Assembly (NCBI GenBank): GCA_002305045.1
Contig: DBPX01000016.1
Span: forward strand, 141,445 to 205,444
Length of the DNA: 64,000 bases
Reading direction: 5' to 3'
Source: Ruminococcus sp. UBA1409
GTDB lineage: Bacteria > Bacillota > Clostridia > Oscillospirales > Ruminococcaceae
Shown: in pieces, positions 43,909-52,788 of the stretch
Position numbering within the stretch: the first letter of the stretch is position 1
Layout of the letters: each line of letters opens with the position of its first letter
The notes under the pieces: model-generated
What the model saw: the letters and a program-made list of their open reading frames with translations, nothing else
The model's database searches: none
Told to the model about the DNA's origin: nothing
Translations under genes and position numbers: made by a program

Positions 43909-44811
43909 TCAGCCTTCAAGCCCGCCGTAGATAAGCTCCAGCTTAGTGATAAAATCCTCCAGGATAAACCTTGAGTTTATGCTCTTGTAAACCCTGATTT
44001 TGGGTCTTTTTTCAGGGAGGATTTCCTCATAGGTGGTATCCTCCCTTATAATCGGAGCAGCTATATATTCATAGCTTCCGCAGTTTGGGTCAAGGGCAAC
44101 TCCAACAGCGGGAGAGTCTCCTAAGGACCAGCTCTCCCCTGCCGTCCAGCCGGCAAACTCCGAGCAGTTATAGGATATCATATTCTCAAAAAGATGCCGT
44201 CCTATCTCGCCGCAGGGATAAATCCTGCGCTGTATCTCGGCAAGACCTATATGCATTGTGGAGTAAACGGGAAACGGAATCAGCCAAAGCTGGACTCCGC
44301 TTGAAAGCACGAAATTGGCAGCCTCTATATCGTTTCCAGAGTTGAACTCCCTGAAGTAGGGATTAGGGTTTTCAAGACTCTGACCGCCTATCCACACTAC
44401 AGTCATCCTGCCTATTATCTCAGGACATTCTCTTATCGCCGAGGCTACATTGGTTATGGCTCCCAGGCAAAGAACATAAAGCGGCTTTTTATCCTCCCTT
44501 TTCGCCTCCTCGATGAGATATTTTGCCGCCGGGGACAGCTCTCCCTTTGGTATCCGGGGCAGCTTCTCATCCTCCCCCATAAGGATGGGGACATCTATTT
44601 TCATGGCCGAGACTATGGTTTTTATCTCCTTATAGCTTTTCTTGACAGTGCCAAAAGCTCCAAAATGCTCGGCAAAAATCGCACGGACCTCCAGCTTTTT
44701 GCTCATAAGAGCGTGCGCTATTGCAAACGGGTCGTCAGCCTCGCAGGCGGCGTCGCTGTCAATAATAACTCTTATTCTCTTATACTCAGGAACATCGTAG
44801 GCAAGTCCCAT
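43909..44811 (-). CDS. Nucleoside hydrolase-like protein
   Basis: A 300-residue protein of the inosine-uridine nucleoside hydrolase superfamily. The N-terminal metal motif is changed from the usual DTDPGxDD to DSDAACEADDP. LCLGAITNVASAI and VVWIGGQ match the family core, and EFNSGNDIEAANFVLSSGV follows. It has no signal peptide. The start is the ATG at 44811 with GAGGTGG upstream. Promoter TTGACC-17-TATACT lies at 44862-44890. Hydrolysis of a nucleoside or a related N-glycoside is expected, but the altered motif leaves the substrate open. Confidence 0.8.
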   Translation of the reverse strand: MGLAYDVPEYKRIRVIIDSDAACEADDPFAIAHALMSKKLEVRAIFAEHFGAFGTVKKSYKEIKTIVSAMKIDVPILMGEDEKLPRIPKGELSPAAKYLIEEAKREDKKPLYVLCLGAITNVASAIRECPEIIGRMTVVWIGGQSLENPNPYFREFNSGNDIEAANFVLSSGVQLWLIPFPVYSTMHIGLAEIQRRIYPCGEIGRHLFENMISYNCSEFAGWTAGESWSLGDSPAVGVALDPNCGSYEYIAAPIIREDTTYEEILPEKRPKIRVYKSINSRFILEDFITKLELIYGGLEG

Positions 44812-44861
44812 AAGTCCACCTCTAAACACTATTATAGTCGGGATAATCCCCCGTCAAATAC

Positions 44862-44947
44862 AGTATATATGATAATCCCGCCGTGGTCAAGGCTTTTAGG
44901 CTCAACGGCCTTGACATATTGACAAGCCTCTTTAGCTGTGATACCAT
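44862..44947. promoter_or_regulatory. Divergent promoters sharing an inverted repeat
   Basis: Minus promoter: TTGACC (44885-44890), 17 bases, TATACT (44862-44867), for the nucleoside-hydrolase-like gene. Plus promoter: TTGACA (44919-44924), 17 bases, TACCAT (44942-44947), for the methyltransferase. A perfect 8-base inverted repeat GTCAAGGC-N14-GCCTTGAC (44886-44893/44908-44915) covers the minus -35 and lies just before the plus -35. Confidence 0.65.
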
Positions 44948-44970
44948 GCAGGTTAAGGAGGGATTGTGTG

Positions 44971-45648
44971 ATGGAGGACAAAAGGTATTATCAGGCGTAC
45001 GACATTAGATACAAGGCCGCACATTCCAAGGGAGTAAGCTGGGCGAGCGAGTCAAGCACTCCGATGGTCATAAAAACTATCGAAAAATACGGCATAAGCA
45101 AGGAAAGCGCCCTGCTTGAAATAGGCTGCGGCGAGGGCAGAGACTCCAAAGCTGTCCTTGAGCTGGGATATAACCTTCTTGCAACCGATGTCTCGGGCGA
45201 GGCGGTGTTATACTGTCAAAGGCTTATGCCCGAGTATAAGTCCCGTTTTAGGTTGCTGGACTGTCTTACGGGCGAGCTTGATGAAAGCTATGATTTTATC
45301 TACTCTGTCGCAGTAATACATATGCTCGTCCTAGATTGTGACAGGGACGGCTTCTATCAGTTCATAAAGCGGCACCTAAAGCCTGACGGTATTGCACTTA
45401 TCTTAACGATGGGCGACGGCGAAACACAGATGCAGACCGATATTAACTCAGCCTTCGACATAGTACAGAGGTCGCACGAGAGCGGCAAAATGATGGTAGC
45501 CTCGACCTCATGCAGGATGGTTTCGTTTGAGAGCTTTAGAAAGGAGCTTGAAAGAAACGGTCTTTATATAATCGAGGACGGGCTTACCGACTCCCCGCCC
45601 GATTTTAACAGCCTTCTTTACGCTGTGGTGAGACGGTCTCGGACATAA
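44971..45648 (+). CDS. Class I SAM-dependent methyltransferase
   Basis: A 225-residue methyltransferase with motif I LLEIGCGEGRDS (about 48-59), LATDVSGEAV and LDCLTGELDESYDFIYSVAVIHML. The substrate is unknown; the sequence is close to TehB-like small-molecule methyltransferases. The start is the ATG at 44971 with AAGGAGG nine bases upstream. It is alone on its strand: divergent from the nucleoside-hydrolase-like gene, with which it shares a control region, and convergent with the Rieske oxidoreductase four bases beyond its stop. Confidence 0.85.
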   Translation: MEDKRYYQAYDIRYKAAHSKGVSWASESSTPMVIKTIEKYGISKESALLEIGCGEGRDSKAVLELGYNLLATDVSGEAVLYCQRLMPEYKSRFRLLDCLTGELDESYDFIYSVAVIHMLVLDCDRDGFYQFIKRHLKPDGIALILTMGDGETQMQTDINSAFDIVQRSHESGKMMVASTSCRMVSFESFRKELERNGLYIIEDGLTDSPPDFNSLLYAVVRRSRT

Positions 45649-45652
45649 AACG

Positions 45653-46987
45653 CTAACGGTCCTTAAAGCTGTTTCTTCTCTTGCTTTTTGCAGGCTTCAT
45701 GTCGCCTGTCGACGGATTGTCGATAAGCCTTCCATCGCCTGTAAACCGTGAGCCGTGGCAGGGGCAGTCCCAGCTATGCTCCAAGGCGTTCCACTTTAGA
45801 GCGCAGCCCATGTGCGGGCATCTTTTCGGTGTCGGGGTAACAAGGCTTACGGCCGCCTCGAAGCCGTTTACAAAAAGCTGAGGCTTGATAATCGAGCGTG
45901 ACGGCGAGAAAAGCTCCTCATAGGGGCTTTTTCTGTCCTGAACAAGGTCGCAGAGCAGTCCGGCGGCAGCCATCGAGGAGGTCATCCCCCATTTATTAAA
46001 GCCGGTTGCGACATAAAGCCGGTCGGTGGCTGCCGAGTATTTCCCGATATAGGGTATGCCGTCAAGACTCATGCAGTCCTGCGTCGCCCAACGATGCCTT
46101 ATCCTTGAGCCGGGATAATTCTTTTCAGCAAAGGACCTGAGCACGCCCCAGCCGCCGCCCCCTTTCCCGGTGCGGTGGTCCCCTCCGCCGAGAAGCAAAA
46201 GGTCTCTATAGTTTCTAAACGACAAGCCGGACATGCTCTCTTCAAGATACATCCCGCCGACATCCTGAGCACCGTCAAGAGCTATTACATAGGAGCGGTG
46301 CTGATAGAGCTTTAGAAAATAGAGTCCGTGCTTGTTTATAAAGGGAAAGTGGGTTGCTACAATAACCCTTTTTGCGTTTATCCTGCCTCGATTAGTTATT
46401 GCGGTAGTGCCAATCAGCTCGGTAACTCTTGTGTTTTCAAAGATATTCAGTCCCCTTGCAAGTCCGCAGACGAATTTCATAGGATTAAACTGCGCCTGCT
46501 TCGGGAATTTGACTGCTCCGGCGGTTTTAAAAGGAAGCGGCAGGCTCCTTGCATACTCCGCAGGATAGCCGAGTCTTTCAAGGGCATTAAGCTCGCTTTC
46601 TATTCCTTTGGGAGAGTCTGTCGAGTAGATGTAGGAGGGCTTATCCTCGAAATCGCAGTCAATATCCTTGCAAAGCTCTCTGTATTCATTGACGGCTGCT
46701 TGGTTTGCCTCAAGGTAATTTTTAGCTCCCTTGACTCCGATTTCCGATATGAGCCTTGAGTAAATCAGCCCATGCTGACTTGTTATCTTTGCGGTAGTGT
46801 TTTTTGTTATGCCGGAGCAAATGGTTTTTGCCTCTACCAGAGCATAGGGAATCCCTGCCGTATGAAGCTTTTTTGCAGTTAATATTCCAGCTAATCCTCC
46901 GCCGATAATCAAAACCTCGGTGTTAAAATCCCTTTCCTGCGCCGAAAAGCCCGGCAGCTCGCAGGATGCTTCCCATAATGATTCCAT
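45653..46987 (-). CDS. FAD-dependent oxidoreductase with C-terminal Rieske [2Fe-2S] domain
   Basis: A 444-residue protein. An N-terminal DadA-like amine oxidase/FAD domain begins at VLIIGGGLAGILTAKKLH, with ITKNTTAKITSQHG. The last roughly 70 residues hold a Rieske domain with CPHMGC and CPCHGS, giving the two Cys and two His cluster ligands. It lacks a Tat signal. The family is common in clostridia and bacilli, and the substrate is unknown. GGAGAAC precedes the ATG. It is convergent with the methyltransferase. Confidence 0.88.
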   Translation of the reverse strand: MESLWEASCELPGFSAQERDFNTEVLIIGGGLAGILTAKKLHTAGIPYALVEAKTICSGITKNTTAKITSQHGLIYSRLISEIGVKGAKNYLEANQAAVNEYRELCKDIDCDFEDKPSYIYSTDSPKGIESELNALERLGYPAEYARSLPLPFKTAGAVKFPKQAQFNPMKFVCGLARGLNIFENTRVTELIGTTAITNRGRINAKRVIVATHFPFINKHGLYFLKLYQHRSYVIALDGAQDVGGMYLEESMSGLSFRNYRDLLLLGGGDHRTGKGGGGWGVLRSFAEKNYPGSRIRHRWATQDCMSLDGIPYIGKYSAATDRLYVATGFNKWGMTSSMAAAGLLCDLVQDRKSPYEELFSPSRSIIKPQLFVNGFEAAVSLVTPTPKRCPHMGCALKWNALEHSWDCPCHGSRFTGDGRLIDNPSTGDMKPAKSKRRNSFKDR

Positions 46988-47116
46988 TTCGTTCTCCTAA
47001 TCATTAAAATTTGATTATAGTATAACCGAAAATAGCTTGACTAACAGGAAGCCTCCCTTGAAATGAGTGTAATCAATAGCCTTTGCGCATTGACTCTCTC
47101 GTTATTGCCAAGACAA

Positions 47117-47154
47117 AAAGCCGGCAGAGCGTCTAATAAAGCTCTCCCGGCTTT
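47117..47154 (-). terminator. Terminator of the PEVTE-repeat lipoprotein gene
   Basis: AAAGCCGG-c-AGAGC pairs with GCTCT-c-CCGGCTTT around a 10-base loop; on the minus strand it is followed by CTTTTTGTC. It lies 33 bases past the stop codon. Confidence 0.78.
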
Positions 47155-47186
47155 CTAATTTGCAGCTCTATAAGGCCTTTTTGACC

Positions 47187-48062
47187 TTACTCCTCGACAG
47201 TCTTTGACTCCTCGTCTGAGGAATCATCAGCAGTCTCGCCCTCTGCGCCGTCCTCGGCGGTCTCTGCGGACTCACTCTCTGCGTTCTCGGCGTCAGGAGC
47301 GTCCTCAGCGCCGTCTACAGTGACGGAAGCCTTGTACTCCTCGAGAGTGCCCTTGAAATAGCCAAGCTCGGTGACGGTAAGACCGTCAAGAGTGGTGTTC
47401 CAGGAGGCAGCCTTGAAGGCAAACTGTGTGGCTGTATCGTCGGTTATGTCATTGTCGACATACTGAACGGTGTACTCGATTATCTCATCAAACTCGCCGG
47501 AGATAAAGCCGTAGTCAGTCTCCATGTTGTGCTGCTCGGAGGCTGTGACCTCGTTATCGTCTATCAGCCAGCTGCGGAAGTTGCCAAGAGACTCTCCCTT
47601 GATATGAACGCATATGCTGTCGCCCATGGCAACGCCCTCGGGAAGCTTGAAGGAAACAAGGGTAGCTCCTGTGATGGTGCAGCCGTTTCCGCCCTCAACC
47701 CATGCTATGCACTCGTTGTCAGACTCGAACAGCTCGTTTGATATCTGACCCCTGCCGAAATTCTCCGCAGTCACGGGAATCTCGGTAAAGAGCGAGGCGT
47801 CGTAAACTGGCTTGGGCTCCGGCTCAGGCTCTGGCTCGGTTTCAGGCTCGGTTTCAGGCTCGGTCGGCTCAGTAACCTCGGGCTCAGTGACCTCAGGCTC
47901 GGTGACCTCAGGCTCGGTGACCTCGGGCTCGGTGACCTCAGGCTCGGTGACCTCAGGCTGGGTTGCATCAGGGTTGTCGTTTGGCTGACTGTCACTGTCA
48001 GAGCAGGCTGCAAGAGAAATCAGCATGCATGCCGACAGCAAAATCGCTAGAAATTTCTTCAT
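47187..48062 (-). CDS. Lipoprotein with PEVTE pentapeptide repeats and an acidic tail
   Basis: A 291-residue lipoprotein (lipobox SLAAC). After the signal comes a linker of about six PEVTE pentapeptides, then PTEPETEPETEPEPEPEPKP: a stiff, negatively charged stalk. A folded domain of about 150 residues (from VYDASLFTEIPVTAENFGRGQIS) follows, with Trp and Gly residues that suggest a carbohydrate-binding or adhesion-type beta-sandwich; I do not recognise it. The C-terminal 45 residues are again Asp/Glu/Ser rich. The start is the ATG at 48062 with GGAGG upstream. Neighbouring glycoside hydrolase genes hint at a surface role in polysaccharide handling. Confidence 0.72.
   Translation of the reverse strand: MKKFLAILLSACMLISLAACSDSDSQPNDNPDATQPEVTEPEVTEPEVTEPEVTEPEVTEPEVTEPTEPETEPETEPEPEPEPKPVYDASLFTEIPVTAENFGRGQISNELFESDNECIAWVEGGNGCTITGATLVSFKLPEGVAMGDSICVHIKGESLGNFRSWLIDDNEVTASEQHNMETDYGFISGEFDEIIEYTVQYVDNDITDDTATQFAFKAASWNTTLDGLTVTELGYFKGTLEEYKASVTVDGAEDAPDAENAESESAETAEDGAEGETADDSSDEESKTVEE
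47862..47968. repeat. 15-base coding tandem repeat (PEVTE)
   Basis: On the plus strand GGCTCGGTGACCTCA is repeated about six times with few changes, giving the PEVTE linker in the minus-strand gene. Being nearly identical in DNA, it is likely to vary in copy number by slippage. Confidence 0.85.
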
Positions 48063-48195
48063 TTTAACAGTTCCTCCGTTGATTAATTGTCGGCAGAGTC
48101 TAAAAATCATCCATTTTTATAATCCGCCTGTATAGATAATACCATACTAGCACAAAAAATGCAAGAGTTTATTCTAAATTAGATAAATAATCAGT

Positions 48196-49725
48196 CTAAA
48201 TTTTAAGAATACCCGCATATGAAGCAGGAATCAAAGCCTTAGAGCCTGAAATGCTTATTTCGCCTCCGTGCTGATATACGCACTCCTTGACCTTAAACGG
48301 AAGCGAAGCCGATACCTGCTCATTTCTCGGATTGACAATAACCAAGAGCGACTCGCTTTCGTCACTTCTTATGTAGATAAGAGGATATCCGTCCTCGATA
48401 AACTCAATCGAGCCTCTTGACATAAGGCAGCTATGCTCCCGTCTTACTCTGATAAGCGTCTTTATGTGATTATAAAGCGAGCCTTTGTCCTCTAGCTGGG
48501 ACGCTACGGTGGGAGCGTCCTGAGAGGAGTCGGTTTTTATATAAAGCCTGTCAGACGGTGCGGAGCTGAAGCCGTGATTCGGAGTGTTGTCCCACTGCAT
48601 GGGCGAGCGTGAGCCTGTTCTTCCGTATCCGCCCTCGACCGAGCTAAGACCCTCTATGTATCTCATGCCTATCTCGTCGCCGTAGTAGATAAAAGGAGCG
48701 CCGGGCATCGTCAGCAAAAATGCAAAGGCTACCTTCATCTCGCTCGGGGTAAGATGCCTTGCAAGCCTATCCATATCGTGGTTGCCGGAGGGTATGCAGA
48801 TAAGCCCCTCGCTCCCCGCCTTCTCTCTTGCCAGCTTATACCTGCTCACAAACTCCTTGGCGCTTCCCTTTCCCCTTGAGCTAAAGTAAGGCTCGCCGCA
48901 TCTGAACAGGTCGTTGTAATGAGAGGGCCCGAAGTGCAGCAAAAAGTCCATGTGGAAGCCTCCTAAAAGCGACTTGTCCGGCTCTCCCCACTCAGACACC
49001 ATCACGGCGTCGGGATATTCCCTGTCAAGGAAGGCTCTTACCTCCTGCCAGAGCTTTATCGTTCCCTTGGAGTCCTCGTCATGCTTTACTAGGGAGCCTG
49101 CCATATCTACTCTGAAGCCGTCGCAGCCAAGCCCGAGCCAGAACCTCATTATGTTCATAAGCTCGTTGAGGGTGGCTCTTGGCCCGGGAGCGTCCATAGG
49201 CTGGTGCCAGGGTCTTGTACAGCGGTAAAAGCCGTAGTTAAGCGCAGGCTGGTGCGAGAAGAAGTTTACGGCACAGACGCCGTCCCTGTCGGAAATGCCC
49301 TTTATCGAGGACATTCCCGAAGGCTCCTCCCAGACGCTGTCCGTCCAGACATATCTGTCGGTATATTCGTTTTCTTGAGCCTTCATGGACTCCTTGAACC
49401 ATCTGTGCTCCGTGGAGGTATGCCCGGGCACAAGGTCTAAAAGGATGTGAAGCCCCTTGGCATGGGCGGTCTCGAACAGCTCTCTTAGGTCCTCGTTTGT
49501 GCCGTATCTTGGGGCTACCATATAATAATCCGAAACATCGTAGCCGGCGTCTCCAAACGGAGATTCGAACAAAGGATTTATCCATATGGCGTTACAGCCA
49601 AGGGATTTTATGTAATCAAGCCTTGAGATTATACCCCTTATGTCCCCTATACCATCGGCGTTTGAATCCATAAAGGACTGCGGATATATCTCATAAAATA
49701 CTGCGTCATCAAGCCAGTTGTGCAT
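48196..49725 (-). CDS. GH13 alpha-amylase family enzyme, cytoplasmic
   Basis: A 509-residue GH13 protein without a signal peptide. Catalytic residues are in place: Asp207 in DGFRVDMA (nucleophile), Glu245 in MVSEWGE (acid/base) and Asp317 in SGNHDMDR (stabiliser). The start of the barrel, VFYEIYPQSFMDSNADGIGDI, is like oligo-1,6-glucosidases and alpha-glucosidases rather than long-chain amylases. It would hydrolyse or transfer short alpha-glucans after import. The start is the ATG at 49725 with GGAGG upstream. It follows the GH30 gene by 64 bases and is probably co-transcribed. Confidence 0.87.
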   Translation of the reverse strand: MHNWLDDAVFYEIYPQSFMDSNADGIGDIRGIISRLDYIKSLGCNAIWINPLFESPFGDAGYDVSDYYMVAPRYGTNEDLRELFETAHAKGLHILLDLVPGHTSTEHRWFKESMKAQENEYTDRYVWTDSVWEEPSGMSSIKGISDRDGVCAVNFFSHQPALNYGFYRCTRPWHQPMDAPGPRATLNELMNIMRFWLGLGCDGFRVDMAGSLVKHDEDSKGTIKLWQEVRAFLDREYPDAVMVSEWGEPDKSLLGGFHMDFLLHFGPSHYNDLFRCGEPYFSSRGKGSAKEFVSRYKLAREKAGSEGLICIPSGNHDMDRLARHLTPSEMKVAFAFLLTMPGAPFIYYGDEIGMRYIEGLSSVEGGYGRTGSRSPMQWDNTPNHGFSSAPSDRLYIKTDSSQDAPTVASQLEDKGSLYNHIKTLIRVRREHSCLMSRGSIEFIEDGYPLIYIRSDESESLLVIVNPRNEQVSASLPFKVKECVYQHGGEISISGSKALIPASYAGILKI

Positions 49726-49789
49726 ACTGTAACCTCCAGTTTTAAAGTCTAGCTGTGGCAAGTGCCTACAAGAAGTAGGCCAGCAGCCA

Positions 49790-51835
49790 TCACCTGACGG
49801 CTGCTTTATACAGCTTAATCTCGGCTATGTTGCAAAGATAGTCCTCTGTAGCTCCGTCTGCCCTGCCGCTTGGCACGGAGTATCTAATATATCTGTACTC
49901 AAGAGTCTTATCAAGCATTTTGTAGTTATAGCCGGAGCTGGGCGCAGCCGTGACCTCATAAATCAGCTCCCAATCCTTGCCGTTATTGGAGCCGTAGAAG
50001 CAGCCTCCCACCATTCTTTGCTCGAAGCCGCTCCTGGGCGCAAAGCCTATGACAGAAAATTCCTTCTTTCCTCCAAGGTCTATTTCAAGCCAGCCGTCCT
50101 TAACGCCGTCGAAGAAGGTCATAGGGTCGTTGTCTATAGCCTTGTCGGCGGTATCGCTTCCGTTATTCCACGGCAAAGAGCCGCTCACAGTGCCCAAGGA
50201 TATATCGACCTCCTCAAGCTCTATCTCCGAAAGCTCTACATTTTTAACGATAAAGGTAGTCACAGAGTTTTCCTTTAGACTTGCCACAAAGCCGCTATCG
50301 TAGGCATAAACGGCTTCAAGCTCCGCCCAGTGCTCGCCGCTGTCAATGCTGCCGCTGGTTCTAATCGGGGTAATGACTCTTGAAAAGCTTTTAAAGCCCT
50401 CGAATACGCAGTTAATTGTCTGCACGCTGTCCTTGGAGTTTACTGCCACAACCGTAAGCTCCTTCGTTTCGGGATTATAGGATGAAAGCGAGCTTCCTCC
50501 GCAGTGAATTATCCTGGAGCCGGGACAGATATACCTTGTAAACTGACCTAGAGCATAGTATTTTTGAGTAAGGATAATGTCAACGCTGTCATGGTCGGCC
50601 ACAGCAGTGCCCCAAAAGCCCTGAGTGGTATCCACCATGCCGGAGTCCTGCCTGCCCTTATAGCCCTCCTCGCAGATATGCTTGTCAATAGCCTGCCAAA
50701 GCACCCAAGCCGAGGGCGAAAGGGAGTTAATGTCATATATAATCTTTTCGGCAAGCCATAATCCGGCTGACATCTCGCCGGCATTCTCGCCGGACATTCC
50801 GTTGCCGTCCACCTCGCTCATCCAAAGATTGAAGCCCTCGTCCTTGGCAAGCTGCCCAAGCTCGGCTATTCTTGTCGGGTTATAAGTGTGGGTGTTGATT
50901 CTTCCAAGACATTCCTTAGCTCTGTCGGAGTATTGCTTATACTCCTCTATCTGAAGCTCGGTGCTGGTCTCGTCGCTGGCGGCTACAATCACATTGTCAA
51001 GCTCATATTTTCTAAGACAGTCATATGTAAGCTCGATTATCCTTGACTGGGACTCTCCTGCATCAAAATGACAGCCCTCCTGCTTGTAGCTGTAAGCTCC
51101 CCAGAAGTTGGTATTAGGCTCGTTCATCGGGGAGACGCTTGTAACCTCGATGCCAAGCTCGTTTTGTATGTAGTTGGTGACATGGGCAAGATACTCGGCA
51201 AATTCCTCGTAGCAGTCATCCCTGAGATTATTGCTGTTCGGGTCAAACCCGCCCGAGGAGCAGCCGCTCACCGTCATGAAATACGGAGGAGAGTTTGAAA
51301 ATACCTCTACTATCGAGGGCTCTCCCGCCGCCTCCCGGCACCGCTTTAAAACATTAAGCTGTGCGCTGTCAGCGTCATAATCATATTGATACTCCCCTGA
51401 GTCCTCATCGTAAACGAGCCAGCCGGGGACATCGGAATCTGTCCTTGTTATATGGTTATGAGTAGGATCGTCCCCTCCGCCGATGTTGTAGCGCATAATG
51501 TTAAGCCGCAGTCCGTCCTCCGAGTAAAAGAGGTCTGCCGCCATATCGGAGAGCTTGTCTGAGTACCCTATCCTGTTCGCCCACCAGCAAAGACTGGTCC
51601 CCCAGCCCTCGAAAACGCCGCCGTTCATTTGGGAGGCGTTAATCGGCGATACGGTTATCTGCGTATCAATGCTTACATCCTCCGGCATGACAACCATCTC
51701 CTCATCGATTATTTCCTCCTGGGAGTCTAATGAGCCGTCCCCCGGCGGGGAGGGTTTAACACCGTCAGCGCCGCAGGAAGCCGACGACAAGCAAACGCTC
51801 ATGCACAAAAGCAGGACTGCAAGCCTTTTGCCCAT
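49790..51835 (-). CDS. GH30 glycoside hydrolase lipoprotein with C-terminal F5/8-type C domain
   Basis: A 681-residue exported protein with a signal ending in Cys21 (SSASC, a weak lipobox). The barrel (about 60-440) is GH30: FEGWGTSLCWWAN, RYNIGGGDDP, the acid/base Glu239 in SPMNEPN, and the nucleophile Glu341 in MSEVDGNG. A beta-sandwich side domain follows, then a C-terminal galactose-binding or CBM32-like domain (about 555-680; DNDPMTFFDGVKDGWLEIDLGG). The sequence is most like endo-beta-1,6-galactanases, so arabinogalactan or another side-chain polymer is the probable target. Promoter at 51873-51900. Confidence 0.87.
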   Translation of the reverse strand: MGKRLAVLLLCMSVCLSSASCGADGVKPSPPGDGSLDSQEEIIDEEMVVMPEDVSIDTQITVSPINASQMNGGVFEGWGTSLCWWANRIGYSDKLSDMAADLFYSEDGLRLNIMRYNIGGGDDPTHNHITRTDSDVPGWLVYDEDSGEYQYDYDADSAQLNVLKRCREAAGEPSIVEVFSNSPPYFMTVSGCSSGGFDPNSNNLRDDCYEEFAEYLAHVTNYIQNELGIEVTSVSPMNEPNTNFWGAYSYKQEGCHFDAGESQSRIIELTYDCLRKYELDNVIVAASDETSTELQIEEYKQYSDRAKECLGRINTHTYNPTRIAELGQLAKDEGFNLWMSEVDGNGMSGENAGEMSAGLWLAEKIIYDINSLSPSAWVLWQAIDKHICEEGYKGRQDSGMVDTTQGFWGTAVADHDSVDIILTQKYYALGQFTRYICPGSRIIHCGGSSLSSYNPETKELTVVAVNSKDSVQTINCVFEGFKSFSRVITPIRTSGSIDSGEHWAELEAVYAYDSGFVASLKENSVTTFIVKNVELSEIELEEVDISLGTVSGSLPWNNGSDTADKAIDNDPMTFFDGVKDGWLEIDLGGKKEFSVIGFAPRSGFEQRMVGGCFYGSNNGKDWELIYEVTAAPSSGYNYKMLDKTLEYRYIRYSVPSGRADGATEDYLCNIAEIKLYKAAVR

Positions 51836-51872
51836 ACAATATTCGCCTCCAAACAGTATATTCTATATTAAG

Positions 51873-51900
51873 ATTATATCATATACCTGTTTAAAGTCAA
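51873..51900 (-). promoter_or_regulatory. Promoter of the GH30-GH13 operon
   Basis: Minus-strand TTGACT (51895-51900), 16 bases, TATAAT (51873-51878), in the 78-base gap after ribU. Confidence 0.68.
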
Positions 51901-51913
51901 GGGTAATAAAATA

Positions 51914-52567
51914 TCAGCCTATCCCTTTTTTGTAAATACTGCTTATAGGCTTATAGATAAGATGGCAGATGAAGGACTCAAGGATTCCCTTTGCAAGTGT
52001 AAATGGCAGGTTGAAAACTAAGAGGCAGTTTAAAAGGGTATTACCTGTCGGGACTCCTGAAACCGAGGGCAGAATCTCCTCGTACATGGAGATAATGGAC
52101 TCAAGGGGCATACCGTATATCTTCACATACGCCGGATAGACAAAGAAGTAGTTTAGAGGAAGGCTTACCGCCGCCATCAGCACCGAGCCGGCTATGCAGG
52201 CGTACACCGCTGTGAGTCTGGTTTTTTTGAATCTGTATATGTAGCCTGCCGAGACGGTAAAGACAGCTCCGAAGATGAAGTTGCAAAGCTCTCCCACGCC
52301 GAGCGAGCTTCCAAAGGGCAGATGAATAAGGTTTTTGATAAGCTCAATAACCCCTCCCCAAATCGGTCCTAGAACAAAAGCTCCCACCAGTGCAGGGATG
52401 TCAGAAATGTCGAGCTTTACAAACGCCGGCATGATAGGAATGGAAAACTCGATAAGCTGCAAAACAAATGCAACCGCCGACAGCATGGCGCAGGCGGTCA
52501 TGCTTCTTACGCTTATTTTGCTTGCTCCCTCGCTCTTTGTTCCGTGAATTTTTGCTGTGTTAGTCAT
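51914..52567 (-). CDS. ribU: Riboflavin ECF transporter S component RibU
   Basis: A 217-residue membrane protein with about six helices. Conserved RibU blocks: MLSAVAFVLQLIEF, FVKLDISDIPALVGAFVLGPIWGGVIELIKNLIHL and GNTLLNCLLVFNLPFTLAKG. It binds riboflavin and docks on the shared ECF ATPase-T module, which is encoded elsewhere. Control by an FMN riboswitch directly upstream confirms the substrate. AGGAGG precedes the ATG and immediately follows the T-run of the riboswitch terminator. Confidence 0.95.
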   Translation of the reverse strand: MTNTAKIHGTKSEGASKISVRSMTACAMLSAVAFVLQLIEFSIPIMPAFVKLDISDIPALVGAFVLGPIWGGVIELIKNLIHLPFGSSLGVGELCNFIFGAVFTVSAGYIYRFKKTRLTAVYACIAGSVLMAAVSLPLNYFFVYPAYVKIYGMPLESIISMYEEILPSVSGVPTGNTLLNCLLVFNLPFTLAKGILESFICHLIYKPISSIYKKGIG

Positions 52568-52580
52568 AATAATTCCTCCT

Positions 52581-52613
52581 AAAAAATTACCCGAGGACGC
52601 AAAGTCCCCGGGT
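52581..52613 (-). terminator. Terminator of the FMN riboswitch
   Basis: ACCCGGGGAC/GTCCTCGGGT (52604-52613 and 52589-52598), 10-base stem with one G-U and a 5-base loop, followed on the minus strand by AATTTTTT and then the AGGAGG of ribU. This is the off-state hairpin. Confidence 0.88.
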
Positions 52614-52622
52614 AAAAATAAT

Positions 52623-52745
52623 CCTCTTCCATCCAGACTTTAACTGTCGGTACCGGAGTCACACCGGTTCCTGCCCTGCACGGAATATGCAAAAGGCTCG
52701 CGGACTATACCGCCGATTGGGAATTTCACCACACCCTGAAGACCA
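52623..52745 (-). promoter_or_regulatory. FMN riboswitch (RFN element)
   Basis: The minus strand reads GGTCTTCAGGG, GTGTGGTGAAATTCCCAATC, GGCGGTATAGTCCGCGAGCC, GGCAGGAACCGGTGTGACTCCGGTACCGACAGT and ends with GGATGGAAGAGG, the canonical RFN sequence. FMN binding should form the downstream terminator and stop riboflavin uptake. Confidence 0.96.
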
Positions 52746-52788
52746 GCTATTAAGTTTTATTATGCAATTGTCCTGCGAGCTTGACCGA

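Noticed and set aside
47862..47968. CRISPR-like short repeats
   Set aside because: The 15-base units are head-to-tail without spacers and encode the PEVTE linker in frame.
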